A stretch of DNA of 64,000 nt from JAWKWH01 sp963669285 (GTDB lineage Bacteria > Pseudomonadota > Alphaproteobacteria > Rhizobiales > Rhizobiaceae), in contig CAXXSI010000022.1 in assembly GCA_963669285.2 (NCBI GenBank), forward strand, positions 496,001 to 560,000, read 5' to 3'. Position 1 is the stretch's first letter. Every line of letters begins with the position of its first letter. Positions 42,412-53,056 of this stretch are shown here, in pieces. The translations under genes were made by a program, and so were the position numbers. Under the pieces are notes generated by a model. The model made no database searches and was not told where the DNA came from. It was given only the letters and a program-made list of their open reading frames with translations.

Positions 42412-43068
42412 TCAGGTGACGCCCCACCAGCGCAGCGTCTGTTCGCAGTGATAACCGATTGCGTCGATCGCGCTTTTAGCGTCGCGGCGTTCGAGCGCGT
42501 CGATGATCGCCAGGTGCTCCTCCATGGCGGAGGCGATCCGGTCCTGCAGGAACGGGCGGGCATTCTGGATGATGGCGATGCGCATGCGGTTGGCGTCATA
42601 GGCGGCGGCCAGTTGCGAATTTGCAAGACCGCCGGCGAGATAGTTGTGCAGTGACAGATCGACCTCGATGGCCCGGGGCGGCATGGTCCCGTCGGCATTG
42701 GAGCGGGCATTGTCGCGCATCGCCTCGTGGCGCTCGCGCAGGTCTTCGAGACCGGCGAGATCGGTGCCTGCGATGCGGCGGCGGGCGCCTTCCTGATCGA
42801 ACACCATGCGGAAATCGAGGCATTCGCGGATGGTCTGCGGCCGCGCTTCCATGATCTGGACGCCGCGCTTCGGCAGGGTGATCAGCAGACCCAGCGACGT
42901 GGCCTGCTTGACCGCCTCGCGGATGGCCGAGATCGGGAACTCCAGGGTCTCGACCAGTTGCGACATCGACAGGAACTGCCCGTCGCGCAGCCTTCCGGTG
43001 CGCAGCGCGTGCCACAGTGCTTCCTGTGCCTTGTCGGCCATGAGCTGGGCGTCTTGCGGTTTGTTCAT
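42412..43068 (-). CDS. GntR-family regulator (FCD/FadR type)
   Basis: 218 aa. Winged helix near residues 15-75 (ALRTGRLRDGQFLSMSQLVE, then FPISAIREAVKQATSLGLL) and all-helical FCD ligand-binding domain (CLDFRMVFDQEGARRRIAG). It is divergent from the NCS1 permease and upstream of the deaminase genes, which it probably controls. The 172-base shared region contains AACATTTT and AAAATGTT as an inverted pair near 43097 and 43155. Confidence 0.88.
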   Translation of the reverse strand: MNKPQDAQLMADKAQEALWHALRTGRLRDGQFLSMSQLVETLEFPISAIREAVKQATSLGLLITLPKRGVQIMEARPQTIRECLDFRMVFDQEGARRRIAGTDLAGLEDLRERHEAMRDNARSNADGTMPPRAIEVDLSLHNYLAGGLANSQLAAAYDANRMRIAIIQNARPFLQDRIASAMEEHLAIIDALERRDAKSAIDAIGYHCEQTLRWWGVT

Positions 43069-43240
43069 CGCTGCCTCTTGTTGTCCGCCATTCTCAACAT
43101 TTTTGCTAAGGTGTTATCAAATTTTCTAAATAGCCTGCCAACCAACATATCTTCTAAAATGTTAGTTGCAAGTTCTAATTTAGGTGATGCTTAGCGAAAC
43201 GCCGAGCCGCCGCTTGCGGAGCGGCCACAGGGAGGAAGTC

Positions 43241-44688
43241 ATGGCGACAATCGAAGAAACGCATGTTGTCCACGGGGGTACGCTGGATCCCGAAGGCAAT
43301 GCGCTCAATCCGGTCGGCGACAACGAGAAGACCTGGGGATGGTTCGCCATTTTCAACATCTGGGCGAACGACGTGCAGTCGCTGTTCGGCTATTCGCTCG
43401 TTGCGTCGCTGTTCATCTCGTTCGGCGTCGGCGGTTGGACGGCATTCGCCGCGCTGATCGTTGCCGGTCTGTTCGTCATGTGGATGGTGAACCTTTCGGG
43501 CGCACCGGGGGAGAAATACGGCATACCTTATCCCGTCCTGGCCCGCGCCAGCCTCGGGACCGAGGGCGCCAAACTGCCCGCCGTGCTGCGGGCGACCGTG
43601 GCCGTCTTCTGGTACGGCGTCCAGGTCTATTTCGCCTCGACCGCACTGGCGCTTCTGATCCGTTCGATCACGGGCGCCGGCGGCGGCGCCGAATTTTTGG
43701 GCCTGACCGGGATCGACTGGCTTTCCTTCGTCATCGTGTGGGGCTTCCATATCGTGATCTTCTGGCGCGGCATGAACTGGGTCGAGACATTTCTGAACAT
43801 CGCCGGTCCGTTCGTCTACCTGGTGATGATCGGGCTTGTGATCGTTCTGTGGCACCGGTCCGACGGCCAACTGCTGTCGGCAACGGCGACGATCTTCGCC
43901 AATCCGGAAGGCACGGTGTGGACCGAATTTACAGGGTTCGTCGCCATCGTCGGCACGATGGTTGCCTATTTCGCCGCGGTCATGATCAATTTCAGCGCCT
44001 TCTCGCGCTACGCCAAGGACAAGCCGACGATTGAAACTGGGCAATCTTGCCGGGCTGCCGTTCAACATGATCCTGTTCTCCGCGCTGGCCGCTGCTGACC
44101 ACCGGCGGTGCGGCGGTCGTGTTCGGTGAGAAGATCATCAATCCGACCGAGATCGTCGAACGCACGGACAGCGTGCTTTTGGGCGTCATTGCTGCGATCA
44201 CCTTCTTTGCGGCGACGGTCGGCATCAACCTAGTGGCCAACTTCATCCCGGCGGTCAACGGCATCGCCAATTTCGCGCCCGACAAGATCAGCTTCCGCAA
44301 GGCCGGCCTGATCACGTCCTTTTTCGCGCTGATCATCGGCGGGTTCTGGAACAGCTTCATCAGCCAGTTCGGAATCAGCGGTTTCGTCAACACGCTCGGC
44401 GCCACGATGGCCCCGATCTTCGGCACTCATGATCGTCGACTACTACTTCCCACCGGAAGGAACAGTTGAACGAGGATGACCTCTACAACATGGAAGGCGG
44501 CGTCTATCACTACAACAACGGCTGGAACGGCGCTGCGGTCAAGGCCTTCGGACTGTCGGCAGTGTTCTCTGTCGCAACGGTCTGGGTTCCGTGGTTTTCG
44601 TTCCTGTCCGGATACAACTGGGTGGGTCGGCGCCATCCTCGGCGGCGTTGTCTACCACGCCCTGGCGAAAGGCCATGTGAAGGTCTGA
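43241..44688 (+). pseudogene. NCS1 nucleobase:cation symporter with five +1 frameshifts
   Basis: The start at 43241 is supported by GGGAGGAAG. The protein reads as an NCS1 permease (NEKTWGWFAIFNIWANDVQS, PYPVLARASLG, FGVGGWTAFAALIVAG) with about 12 membrane segments. The frame shifts at about 44031, 44089, 44425, 44450 and 44625. Each is repaired by deleting one base, usually at a doubled or tripled base, and the sum gives exactly 481 codons including stop. No nonsense codon exists in the corrected frame. Either a young pseudogene or, more likely, sequencing errors. Function would be uptake of a purine, pyrimidine or allantoin-type substrate, matching the deaminase opposite. Confidence 0.8.
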
Positions 44689-44706
44689 CCTTTTCTGCCA
44701 TGTTTC

Positions 44707-44739
44707 GGCCGGCGGGGCTTTAACTCCGCCGGCCTTTTT
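44707..44739 (+). terminator. Rho-independent terminator after the NCS1 gene
   Basis: GGCCGGCGGGG-CTTTAA-CTCCGCCGGCC followed by TTTTT, 18 bases after the permease stop. Confidence 0.9.
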
Positions 44740-45194
44740 GTTGCGCACCATGTGGGCGAACGGGTTGCTCCGCCCCTGCCGAATGCCGCGCCTCAACGAT
44801 TGTGCCAGGGCATGTACTCATAAATGATGGTAGCGGATGACCGCTTTCGGTATGGCCTCGAGGGCTGATTAACCGACTGCAAAGGTCGGCTATGCGGACA
44901 AATCGACCAAGTCCGGATCGAACAAATACTCAGTTTGAGACACGATTAATGCCCACCAAAATCCTCGATGACGATTGTCGAAGATTGATGGATCAAAATA
45001 ACGGTGTAGACGCATCTCAATCGGAATACAGCTTTCTGCGCTTGACCTGCGTTCTATTATGGATTTCGATGGGTGATCTTGGTTGGGTGTGGGCGAGAGG
45101 CGCCTGCAAAGTTCGGGGGATATCGGTAAAAGCCGCATGCGAGCTTGATTAAGCCCAGCAGGACGAACATGTCTAAAAAAGGGAGAAAAAGGAC
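44740..45194. other. Intergenic region before aapJ
   Basis: 455 bases with no supported gene. It should carry the promoter of the aap operon. A GGGAGAAAAAGGAC stretch just before 45195 provides the aapJ ribosome-binding site. Confidence 0.55.
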
Positions 45195-46209
45195 ATGAAA
45201 AAAAATTACCAGTATCATTGGCGGGATCACATTTGCGCTCGCTGCATCAACAGCGTCGGCTGCGACGCTTGACGATGTTAAAGCCAAGGGCTCCGTCCAG
45301 TGCGGTGTGAGCCAAGGTCTTCCCGGGTTTTCCAATGCGGATTCAGATGGCAACTGGAGCGGATTGGACGTTGATTTTTGCCGCGCCTTGGCCGCAGCGA
45401 TCTTCGGCGATGCCAATGCCGTTAAATTCACCCCTCTTTCGGCCAAGGAACGCTTTACCGCGCTGCAATCAGGCGAGGTTGATCTTCTTTCGCGAAACAC
45501 GACGTGGACTATGAGCCGCGACACATCGCTGGGTCTGAATTTCTCAGTGGTCAATTACTACGACGGTCAGGGTTTCATGATCCGGTCCGACATGGGTATC
45601 GCTTCAGCAAAAGAACTGTCGGGTGCGTCAATCTGCACTAATACCGGCACGACGACGGAGCTAAATGTTGCCGACTATTTCCGGGCCAACAACCTGGAAT
45701 ACGAACTGGTCGCATTTGAGAAGGCAGACGAAGTTGTTGCTGCCTATGATGCCGGTCGCTGCGACGTCTATACGACTGACCAATCGGGCCTCTATGCACA
45801 ACGCCTGAAGCTGACCAACCCAGGTGAGCATGTCGTCCTTCCGGAAATCATTTCAAAGGAACCGCTTGGACCTGCCGTTCGTCAAGGTGACGATCAGTGG
45901 CTGAATATTGTCAAGTGGGTTCATTTTGCCATGCTGAACGCTGAGGAACTCGGCGTGTCATCGGCAAATGTCGACGAGATGAAAGGCGGTAACGCGCCGG
46001 CGGTCAAACGTCTTCTGGGTTCAGAAGGCGAGTTTGGTGCCGCTATCGGTCTTGGCAACGACTGGGCCTACAATGTCATAAAGCAAGTCGGCAACTATGC
46101 CGAGGCGTTTGATCGCAATGTTGGTCCCGATACGCCCCTGGCTATCGCGCGCGGCGTAAATGCGCTTTGGTCGCAGGGCGGATTGCAATACGCACCGCCC
46201 GTTCGCTAA
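45195..46209 (+). CDS. aapJ: General L-amino-acid ABC transporter, binding protein (frameshift in poly-A)
   Basis: ATG at 45195 is followed by eight A residues. Removing one A joins it to a signal peptide (ITSIIGGITFALAASTASAA) and a 337-aa protein. Family blocks: GSVQCGVSQGLPGFSNADSD, GLDVDFCRALAAAIFGD and RNTTWTMSRDTSLGLNFSVV, all typical of AapJ/BztA. It binds a broad range of L-amino acids in the periplasm and delivers them to AapQM. As written, the start is out of frame with the mature protein. The homopolymer suggests a base-calling insertion. Confidence 0.85.
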
Positions 46210-46222
46210 CCAGTAACTATCT

Positions 46223-46247
46223 CCGGCCGGGTTTCATACCCGGCCGG
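46223..46247 (+). terminator. Stem-loop between aapJ and aapQ
   Basis: CCGGCCGGGT-TTCAT-ACCCGGCCGG, a perfect 10-bp stem without a long T-run. Such intergenic hairpins after binding-protein genes usually stabilise the upstream message and reduce read-through into the permease genes. Confidence 0.7.
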
Positions 46248-46350
46248 TTTGCATGGGCTCTTTCGAAGTCGATTGCGAATTGGCGGGAGCGGGTTGCGGG
46301 AGGCCCGCTCGAAAGATACCGAAAGAAATAAGATCCTGAAGGGGACGCAG

Positions 46351-47549
46351 ATGGCTGTTGATTCCGGCAAGCTGGACATGCCGGCTCCAAAAGTCGCATT
46401 TCTGAACGATCCGAAAATTCGTGGCCTGGTATTCCAGGTAATCCTTCTGGCGGTGGTGGTGTGGCTCGACTAGGGTCGGCATCCAGAATATGTTTGCTAA
46501 TCTGAAAGCGGCGAACATCGCTTCCGGATTTGGATTTCTAAGTCGCAATGCCGGGATTTCAAATCAGTCAGTCGCTGATTGAATACGACCAGGCCATATC
46601 CACCTATGGTCGCGTTTATGCCGTTGGTCTGCTTAACACGCTGCTTGTTGCCGTTATCGGCATTTTTCTGGCGACCATCGTCGGATTTATCATTGGCATC
46701 GCGCGGCTTTCCAACAACTGGATTATCAGCCGGCTGGCAGCGGTTTACATCGAAATTTTGCGTAACATCCCGCTGCTTTTGCAGATTTTCGTCTGGTATT
46801 TCGCTGTCCTGCGGCTTTTGCCATCGCGGCGTGAATCGCTCGATATGGGTCTTTTGGGGCAGTTGAATATATCCGGCTGGTACTCTCCCAAACCCATATT
46901 TGCAGACAACGCCTCATGGATGGTCTGGGCATTCCTGATTGGAATTGCCGCCAGCGTTGGCGTGGCCCGTTGGGCGCGTAAGCGGCGCGAGACCACCGGA
47001 CAGCAGTTTCCGGTGTTTTGGACATCCATCGGCTTGATTGTCGGGCTGCCGATCCTTGCCTATTTGGCGGCCGGTCTTCCCATCAGTTTCGAATACCCGG
47101 TCTCGGGCAACTTCGGTCCCAAGGGCGGTGCAAGGATCTATCCGGAGATGATTGGCCTTCTGTTGGCGCTATCTTCGTACACAGCGGCGTTTATCGCCGA
47201 GATCGTCAGAGCCGGTATACTGGCCGTCAACAAAGGGCAGACAGAAGCCTCCTACGCGTTGGGATTGCGACCAGGCCCCGCGCTGCGACTGGTGATTATT
47301 CCACAGGCAATGCGGATCATCATTCCACCATTGACGAGCCAGTATTTGAACCTGACCAAAAATTCATCGCTGGCGGTGGCAATCGCCTATCCGGATCTTG
47401 TTTCGGTTTTTGCCGGCACGGCGCTCAATCAAACCGGTCAAGCGGTTGAAATACTGCTGATGACCATGCTGACCTATCTGGCGTTGTCACTGCTGACGTC
47501 GGCATTCATGAACTGGTACAACCAAAAAATGGCATTGGTGGAGCGGTAA
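46351..47549 (+). CDS. aapQ: General L-amino-acid ABC transporter, permease AapQ (two frameshifts)
   Basis: The N-terminus MAVDSGKLDMPAPKVAFLND, the middle part MFANLKAANIASGFGFLSRN and the rest from FQISQSLIEYDQ lie in successive frames. Breaks are at about 46472 (CTAGGG) and 46553 (CCGGGATT). Deleting one base at each gives a 398-aa AapQ/BztB. The core has the permease motif EIVRAGILAVNKGQTEASYA, the EAA loop that docks with the ATPase, and RNIPLLLQIFVWYF. It forms the membrane channel with AapM. Both breaks are single insertions. Confidence 0.82.
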
Positions 47550-47550
47550 G

Positions 47551-48951
47551 ATGGCAAAGAAATCCACCAATTCACCCGAATCCGGTATTATGGAGGATTC
47601 AATTCAGTTCGTTCGAACCGACATGGTTCAGTCGATGCCTGCCCCCATATCAACACAGGGGCCGATCAACTGGATCAGGCAGAATCTGTTTTCCAGCGTC
47701 ACCAATACGCTGCTGACGCTGATTTCGCTGTACATAGTATGGATCATCATCCCGCCATTCTTGAGTTTTGTGTTTTTCAACGGTGTGTTTTCCGGAGAGG
47801 ACCGTTCGGTCTGCGCGACCGAAGCCCAGGGCGGCATCAGGCCGGATGACTGGTTCGGCGGCTGCTGGGCTTATGTGAACACCTATCTGGGGCAGTTTAT
47901 TTACGGCCGTTATCCGGACGGCGAGATCTGGCGCGTCAATCTTGTCGGTATCCTGTTTTTCGGCGGTCTGATCCCGATGCTGATCCCGGCTGCTCCCTTC
48001 AAGCGCGAGAACATTGTCTTCCTTGCGGTGGTGTTCCCTGTTCTGGCCTTCATTTTGCTGACCGGCGGTCACATAGAGCTGAACGGCTTTTTGATCCCTG
48101 ATGCGATCATGGCTCCGGGTCTGGTTCGCTTCTGGATCGACTATCTGATTGTCACAGCCGTGGTTGCAGGCGCTGTTGTATTGGTTGCGCGCGGTCAGGA
48201 CGCCGACCCGATGCCCGGCTTGAAGGGTGCTTTGGCCGTCATGGCGGCAATTGCCGTCATCATCATGCTGTTTGCCGTCCCCTTGGGATTGGAGCATGTC
48301 GAGACCGAAAACTGGGGCGGATTGCTGGTTACCATGGTGATCGCTGTCACCGGTATCGCGGCTTCCCTCCCACTGGGAATAGCGCTGGCGCTGGGTCGCC
48401 GCTCCGACTTGCCCATCGTCAAGTTCCTGTCGATTACGTTTATCGAATTCTGGCGCGGTGTGCCGCTGATTACCGTTCTGTTCATGTCCTCGGTCATGTT
48501 GCCGCTGTTCCTGCCCGAAGGGGTAACTTTCGACAAGCTTCTGAGAGCACTGATCGGCGTTGCGCTGTTCTCTGCGGCCTATATGGCAGAGGTCGTGCGT
48601 GGCGGTCTTCAAGCGATCCCCAGGGGACAGTACGAAGGTGCCCAGGCCCTTGGACTGACCTATTGGCAAATGATGCGAATGATCATTCTTCCGCAAGCAT
48701 TGAAGCTGGTTATTCCGGGTATCGTCAACACGTTTATCGGCCTGTTTAAGGACACGACGCTTGTCTTGATCATCGGTTTGTTCGACTTTCTTGGCCAGAT
48801 TCAGTTTTCTTTCACGGACCCGACCTGGGCAACACCGGTCCAGTCGCTGACGGCGTACATGTTCGCGGCGTTTGTGTTCTGGTTCTTCTGCTTCAGCATG
48901 TCGCGATACTCAATGTACATGGAAAACCGGCTCGATACCGGCCACAAATAA
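47551..48951 (+). CDS. aapM: General L-amino-acid ABC transporter, permease AapM
   Basis: 466 aa, intact. The N-terminal part includes NLFSSVTNTLLTLISLYIVW, several extra hydrophobic segments, and a cysteine-containing periplasmic region (SVCATEAQGGIRPDDWFGGCW). The C-terminal permease core has FIEFWRGVPLITVLFMSSVM and the EAA loop AEVVRGGLQAIPRGQYEGAQ. It starts 1 base after the aapQ stop. Longer than the roughly 385 aa I associate with AapM. Confidence 0.9.
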   Translation: MAKKSTNSPESGIMEDSIQFVRTDMVQSMPAPISTQGPINWIRQNLFSSVTNTLLTLISLYIVWIIIPPFLSFVFFNGVFSGEDRSVCATEAQGGIRPDDWFGGCWAYVNTYLGQFIYGRYPDGEIWRVNLVGILFFGGLIPMLIPAAPFKRENIVFLAVVFPVLAFILLTGGHIELNGFLIPDAIMAPGLVRFWIDYLIVTAVVAGAVVLVARGQDADPMPGLKGALAVMAAIAVIIMLFAVPLGLEHVETENWGGLLVTMVIAVTGIAASLPLGIALALGRRSDLPIVKFLSITFIEFWRGVPLITVLFMSSVMLPLFLPEGVTFDKLLRALIGVALFSAAYMAEVVRGGLQAIPRGQYEGAQALGLTYWQMMRMIILPQALKLVIPGIVNTFIGLFKDTTLVLIIGLFDFLGQIQFSFTDPTWATPVQSLTAYMFAAFVFWFFCFSMSRYSMYMENRLDTGHK

Positions 48952-48968
48952 TTACGAAAGGAACCGAA

Positions 48969-49772
48969 ATGGTTACCGAAAATGCAGTCGATGCTTCGGA
49001 AATCCTGGTCGATCGCAAAAAGATGCATGTGTCTGAAACCGATGTTGCGGTTGAGATCAACGACATGCACAAGTGGTACGGCAACTTTCATGTCCTCAAA
49101 GACATAAACCTCAAGGTCATGCGCGGTGAGCGTATTGTCATCGCCGGACCATCGGGTTCGGGCAAATCGACCATGATCCGCTGCATCAACCGGTTGGAAG
49201 AGCACCAGCAGGGTAAGATCGTTGTCGATGGCATTGAGCTGACCAACGATCTGAAAAAGATCGACGAGGTGCGGCGAGAGGTCGGTATGGTGTTCCAGCA
49301 CTTCAACCTGTTTCCCCATCTGACGATCATGGAAAACTGCACGCTCGCGCCTATATGGGTACGCAAGACGCCCAAGAAAGAAGCCGAAGATATTGCTATG
49401 CATTTTCTTGAGCGCGTTAAGATTCCTGAACAAGCCCTCAAATATCCGGGCCAACTCTCAGGCGGCCAGCAGCAGCGTGTGGCAATTGCCCGTTCGCTTT
49501 GCATGAACCCGCGTATCATGCTGTTTGATGAGCCAACTTCGGCACTTGATCCCGAAATGATCAAGGAAGTGCTGGAAACCATGGTCGGACTTGCTGAAGA
49601 GGGCATGACCATGTTGTGCGTGACCCACGAGATGGGCTTTGCCAGGCAGGTCGCCAACCGTGTCATTTTCATGGACGAGGGTCAGATTGTTGAACAAAAC
49701 AAACCGGACGAGTTCTTTGACAATCCTCAGCATGAACGGACTAAGCTGTTTCTCAGTCAGATTCTGCATTGA
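48969..49772 (+). CDS. aapP: General L-amino-acid ABC transporter, ATPase
   Basis: 267 aa. Walker A GPSGSGKST, Q-loop VFQHFNLFPH, ABC signature LSGGQQQRVAIARSL, Walker B IMLFDEPTSALD and H-loop CVTHEMGF are all intact. It powers the AapQM channel. The first ~25 residues before VAVEINDMHKWYG are an N-terminal extension; an internal start at MHVSETDV is possible. Last gene of the aap operon. Confidence 0.94.
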   Translation: MVTENAVDASEILVDRKKMHVSETDVAVEINDMHKWYGNFHVLKDINLKVMRGERIVIAGPSGSGKSTMIRCINRLEEHQQGKIVVDGIELTNDLKKIDEVRREVGMVFQHFNLFPHLTIMENCTLAPIWVRKTPKKEAEDIAMHFLERVKIPEQALKYPGQLSGGQQQRVAIARSLCMNPRIMLFDEPTSALDPEMIKEVLETMVGLAEEGMTMLCVTHEMGFARQVANRVIFMDEGQIVEQNKPDEFFDNPQHERTKLFLSQILH

Positions 49773-49802
49773 ATGGAGGCAGTTGTAGCCTTCTGATTTA
49801 TC

Positions 49803-50084
49803 CTAAGAGATCGGTTTGGCCTGGCATCCGTCAGAAACTTCGCGCCACGCAGGATTGTTCAACACCATGCGGCAGATCGCGGTGAAGCTGCGCCCGCCAA
49901 CAGACAGGCAGGACATCTCTCCCAGTCGGTATTTCGTTCCGCGATTGACGCAATAGCAGTCTGAAGTGGTTTGCGATTGGGCGAGGTGAATACCGTCGAG
50001 AGCAGTGCTGCCTGGCGAACCGGAGTAAAGAAGGACACAGCCCGGAACGAGCGCAGCAATTGCTAGTTTCGTTATCCAACTCAT
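49803..50084 (-). CDS. Small secreted cysteine-rich protein
   Basis: 93 aa. The N-terminal hydrophobic stretch MSWITKLAIAALVPGCVLLY could be a signal peptide; its cysteine might be a weak lipobox (LVPGC). The mature part has five cysteines: DCYCVNRG, MSCLSVGGR, ICRMVLN and DGCQ. I recognise it only as a conserved alphaproteobacterial hypothetical with this cysteine pattern. It converges with aapP. Confidence 0.55.
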   Translation of the reverse strand: MSWITKLAIAALVPGCVLLYSGSPGSTALDGIHLAQSQTTSDCYCVNRGTKYRLGEMSCLSVGGRSFTAICRMVLNNPAWREVSDGCQAKPIS

Positions 50085-50398
50085 GGTCCAATTCTAACGC
50101 ATTCGGCACCAGTTTAAAATGCCGCTGGAACATTGGAATTATCGCGCAACTTTTGTGGGCTGTGAGCCAGCGGATATTGTGCTTGGAAATCACACTGAGC
50201 CCAACGTGTTCAAGTTGCTAGAATCGACATTTCCGCAACTGGAGTATTGCGGGAAATGACAACAACGATCCGGTTTTTTGATATTACTCAATGCACAGAG
50301 CGTTTCGCTAACTTACAGGTTCATTGCATGGTTGGAATTGCCGTAGCAAGGTGCGGTTGAACTCCAAATTCATTCCAATCCGAGAATGGAGGACGCGG

Positions 50399-50854
50399 AT
50401 GAGCAAGAAATTTCTCGTGGCAGTTGACGGATCTGACAACGGTTGGAAAGCGCTTCACGTGGCGGTGGATCTAGCCAATGGAGCAGGAGCGGAGCTCTTG
50501 GTTCTGCATGTCGTACCCAAAGCGCCAATGCCTAAGGGTCTCGAACGGTTCGCGGAAATTGAAGGTATGAGATACGATGCCGCAAAAGACCTTTACCGGC
50601 AGAGCCGAATGAGCGGTGACAAAATTGTTGCCGAGGCGGAGAAACAGGCTAAAGAGCTCAAGGGCACCACGGTTGAAAAGAAGGTGGCCGAAGGCAATCC
50701 CGCTGAAGTCATCGCCGAGTTTGCCAAGTTGAAGCGTGTCGATATGCTCTTTCTTGGAAGCCGTGGGTTGGGCAATGTCGCGGAGCTATTCCTTGGCGGC
50801 GTAACGAATAGGCTTATTCATATCTCACCGTGCACCTGCGTAGTCGTGAAATAG
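50399..50854 (+). CDS. Universal stress protein (UspA family)
   Basis: 151 aa from the ATG at 50399 with GGAGG. Complete ATP-binding Usp: FLVAVDGSDNGWKALHVAVD at the start and the loop GSRGLGNVAELFLGGVTNRL (G-x2-G-x9-G-x-[ST/N]) near the end. It is more canonical than the Usp at 32842. No operon partner. The 315 bases before it (50085-50398) hold no gene that I can support. Confidence 0.9.
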   Translation: MSKKFLVAVDGSDNGWKALHVAVDLANGAGAELLVLHVVPKAPMPKGLERFAEIEGMRYDAAKDLYRQSRMSGDKIVAEAEKQAKELKGTTVEKKVAEGNPAEVIAEFAKLKRVDMLFLGSRGLGNVAELFLGGVTNRLIHISPCTCVVVK

Positions 50855-51594
50855 ATCGAGATCCCTTGCGCTGAACCACAATCGAATTCGTTTACCGATG
50901 GGGGCTTCTGGTTGAAGGTCCTGAACATCTGAATTCCGAGTATCTGCCAAATCAATTTGGTGAATTCGGGTCGCGAAGATTTTTGACACCATTGTTCGGC
51001 CCCAACCTTGAAATTGCACCGGTTGCGTAGAGCTATTGCCAATATTCGGCATCCTCCTTTTTTGGACATGTCCTTCGATCTCGACAATCAAGGATAAGAA
51101 TTACCGTGCTACTCTTTGTTTGCGGTACAGAGGTTGGAGCTCCCTGATACCGTTCCCGTATCAACTGAAGCCCGCTGCCGAAAGGCGGCGGCCTTTTTTA
51201 ACGATATACACTGTGGGCCTTTTCAATTTTTTGAAATTGGATTGTGGGCTTCCGCAATTCTATGCCTGCCAGCGCAAAGCACCTCAGGTAGTTCGGCCTC
51301 ATGGGCAAATTCGACGGTTTCGTAATTCGTGTGATCTCCGCCAGCCTGCTGGGATAGACTTTGCGATTGTCCTAAATGCGTCTTAAAAACAATGACCGCT
51401 AAGGGCTCTGAGTCGACATTGGTTTCGAATGAGTGCCGAATTCCATAAGAAAGGCAGCAACGCGGACAAAGTAGTCCTGACAGTTCAAGGCAGATGTCAA
51501 GCTCGCGACAAGAGATGGTATCTCAGAGGCAACCAGCAATGTTGTATCGATACAATTGCAAGACTTTGTCCTACGAATAACTCGTACCAGATAT
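50855..51594. other. Intergenic region, 0.74 kb, no gene supported
   Basis: Short frames on both strands lack start signals or family likeness. The only clear signal is a small stem followed by T residues at 51172-51199, listed separately. Confidence 0.5.
51172..51199 (+). terminator. Possible terminator
   Basis: GCTGCC-GAAA-GGCGGC followed by GGCCTTTTTT. A short stem with one G-T pair. It lies about 320 bases after the usp gene, so what it terminates is unclear. Confidence 0.45.
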
Positions 51595-52551
51595 TCAAGT
51601 GCTCTCATTTTCGTGTGACGGCACAATCTTCCTGTTACTGAGGGGATTTACCAGTGAAAGGCCAACCAACATAAGAGCGAATGCAGACCATACCCACAAG
51701 CTGTGACGTTCGCCGAAAATGGCTATCCCCCACAACACTCCAAAGGCTGTAACCAAGTAGCCGGATTGTGCGGCAAACACCGGACCGGAACGCTCAATAA
51801 GGTCCAATAATGTGGCATAGGCGATGATGTTGGCGAGGCAAACCGCAACGAGAAGAACTGACCATTTGATTGTAAGGTGGTCGAGAACAGACATTGCCTC
51901 AGTGGACAGAACGAGTGGCGTCATGACCAATCCGACAAACCACATCATACCGCATAACAATACCAGGGAATCGGCAACCTGTGGTCGACGGAGCGCCAGA
52001 TACGTATTTTCCACCGAGTAGAACAACGGAATCAATAGGGTGATCAGCACCCAATATGCCATCGACGGCTCGGGAAGCCCGGTCTTCGGCAGTGCTATTG
52101 CTCCTATGGCCGTAAAACCAAACAAAATACCGATGATGCGCTGAACACTGAATGTTTCAAGGCGGACGCCAAGCGAAAGAAGATATGTAACAAGTGATGT
52201 GAGGCTGCTGACGATGGCCAAGATACCGGCAGGGAGCTGACTTGCGGACGTATACAGAACAATAGCCGGTGCCGCGCCGCCAAATGTTCCGGCTATCGCA
52301 TAAGCTTCTAGGTGGCGTGTTGAAATGGGAGGTGGCCGCTGCCGTACGAAACAGTAGATCGACAGAAACACAGCGCTGGTGATTGCAGATAGCCAGGCGA
52401 CTCCGATGGCCGGAGCGCCGTCTTCGGTGAGGAGCTTTGCAATCGAATATGCAAGGCCCCAGATGACGCCAATCAGTATGAGGCGGCCAAAAGCCAGAGC
52501 CCATTTGCGAGAAATTATTTGGCCATCGAGAACGCGGTCTGGTTTAGCCAT
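51595..52551 (-). CDS. EamA/DMT-family transporter
   Basis: 318 aa with ten hydrophobic segments in two homologous halves, the drug/metabolite transporter layout. Visible family elements include the N-terminal GVIWGLAYSIAKLL and VFAAQSGYLVTAFGVLWGIA, then IFGERHSLWVWSAFALMLVG in the second half. It probably exports or imports a small metabolite or amino acid. The substrate is not predictable. Confidence 0.85.
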   Translation of the reverse strand: MAKPDRVLDGQIISRKWALAFGRLILIGVIWGLAYSIAKLLTEDGAPAIGVAWLSAITSAVFLSIYCFVRQRPPPISTRHLEAYAIAGTFGGAAPAIVLYTSASQLPAGILAIVSSLTSLVTYLLSLGVRLETFSVQRIIGILFGFTAIGAIALPKTGLPEPSMAYWVLITLLIPLFYSVENTYLALRRPQVADSLVLLCGMMWFVGLVMTPLVLSTEAMSVLDHLTIKWSVLLVAVCLANIIAYATLLDLIERSGPVFAAQSGYLVTAFGVLWGIAIFGERHSLWVWSAFALMLVGLSLVNPLSNRKIVPSHENEST

Positions 52552-53056
52552 GTATGTGTTCCTTACGATGGATTATTTGAGTTTCTGCCCAATCATCGCC
52601 TAGGCACAAATATATGCGGTTTCTCTAGCGCCCAATTGTTGAATTTAGTCCGCGCTGGATCGCTATTAGCTATTGGGGAGTGCCAAAACATGTGAATACA
52701 AGACCTCAAAATGGTGGTTTTTCTCCTTTGGGGCAAAAAACCACCCGGACTAATTGTGTGCTATTCACATTGCGACAATGTTCCGAGGTCGCGAAAGGGC
52801 TCTTTGCGGCCGACCGCGCTTCTCGGATAAGATGATCGTACCGACCGTCGAAGCGGACATTGATTTTGAGCCTGGCGACGTGATTCAAGCTCCAAAAAAG
52901 CCATGAACATGCGACACGCCCTCGACGACGCCGAATGACGGCTGATTTGGCCGATCCCCGACCGGCTGCGGCAGTTCTTTCGCGCCGAATTCTTGTGCCT
53001 GGCCGGGCAAGCAACTATCTCGAACGGCAAGGCGAAACCTGAACAGGGCGACAGGC
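52552..53056. other. Intergenic region with an inverted repeat
   Basis: 505 bases without a supported gene. GGTGGTTTTT (52713-52722) and AAAAACCACC (52736-52745) form a perfect 10-bp inverted repeat with a 13-base loop. It may be a terminator-like or operator element. Confidence 0.5.

Noticed and set aside
43175..44068. 297-aa open frame opposite the NCS1 permease
   Set aside because: Antisense shadow of a membrane-protein gene; composition and lack of start signal argue against it.
44892..45152. 86-aa open frame before aapJ
   Set aside because: No ribosome-binding site, no family, and it lies in the likely aap promoter region.
47650..48696. 348-aa open frame opposite aapM
   Set aside because: Antisense shadow, glutamine/histidine-rich translation, no ribosome-binding site.
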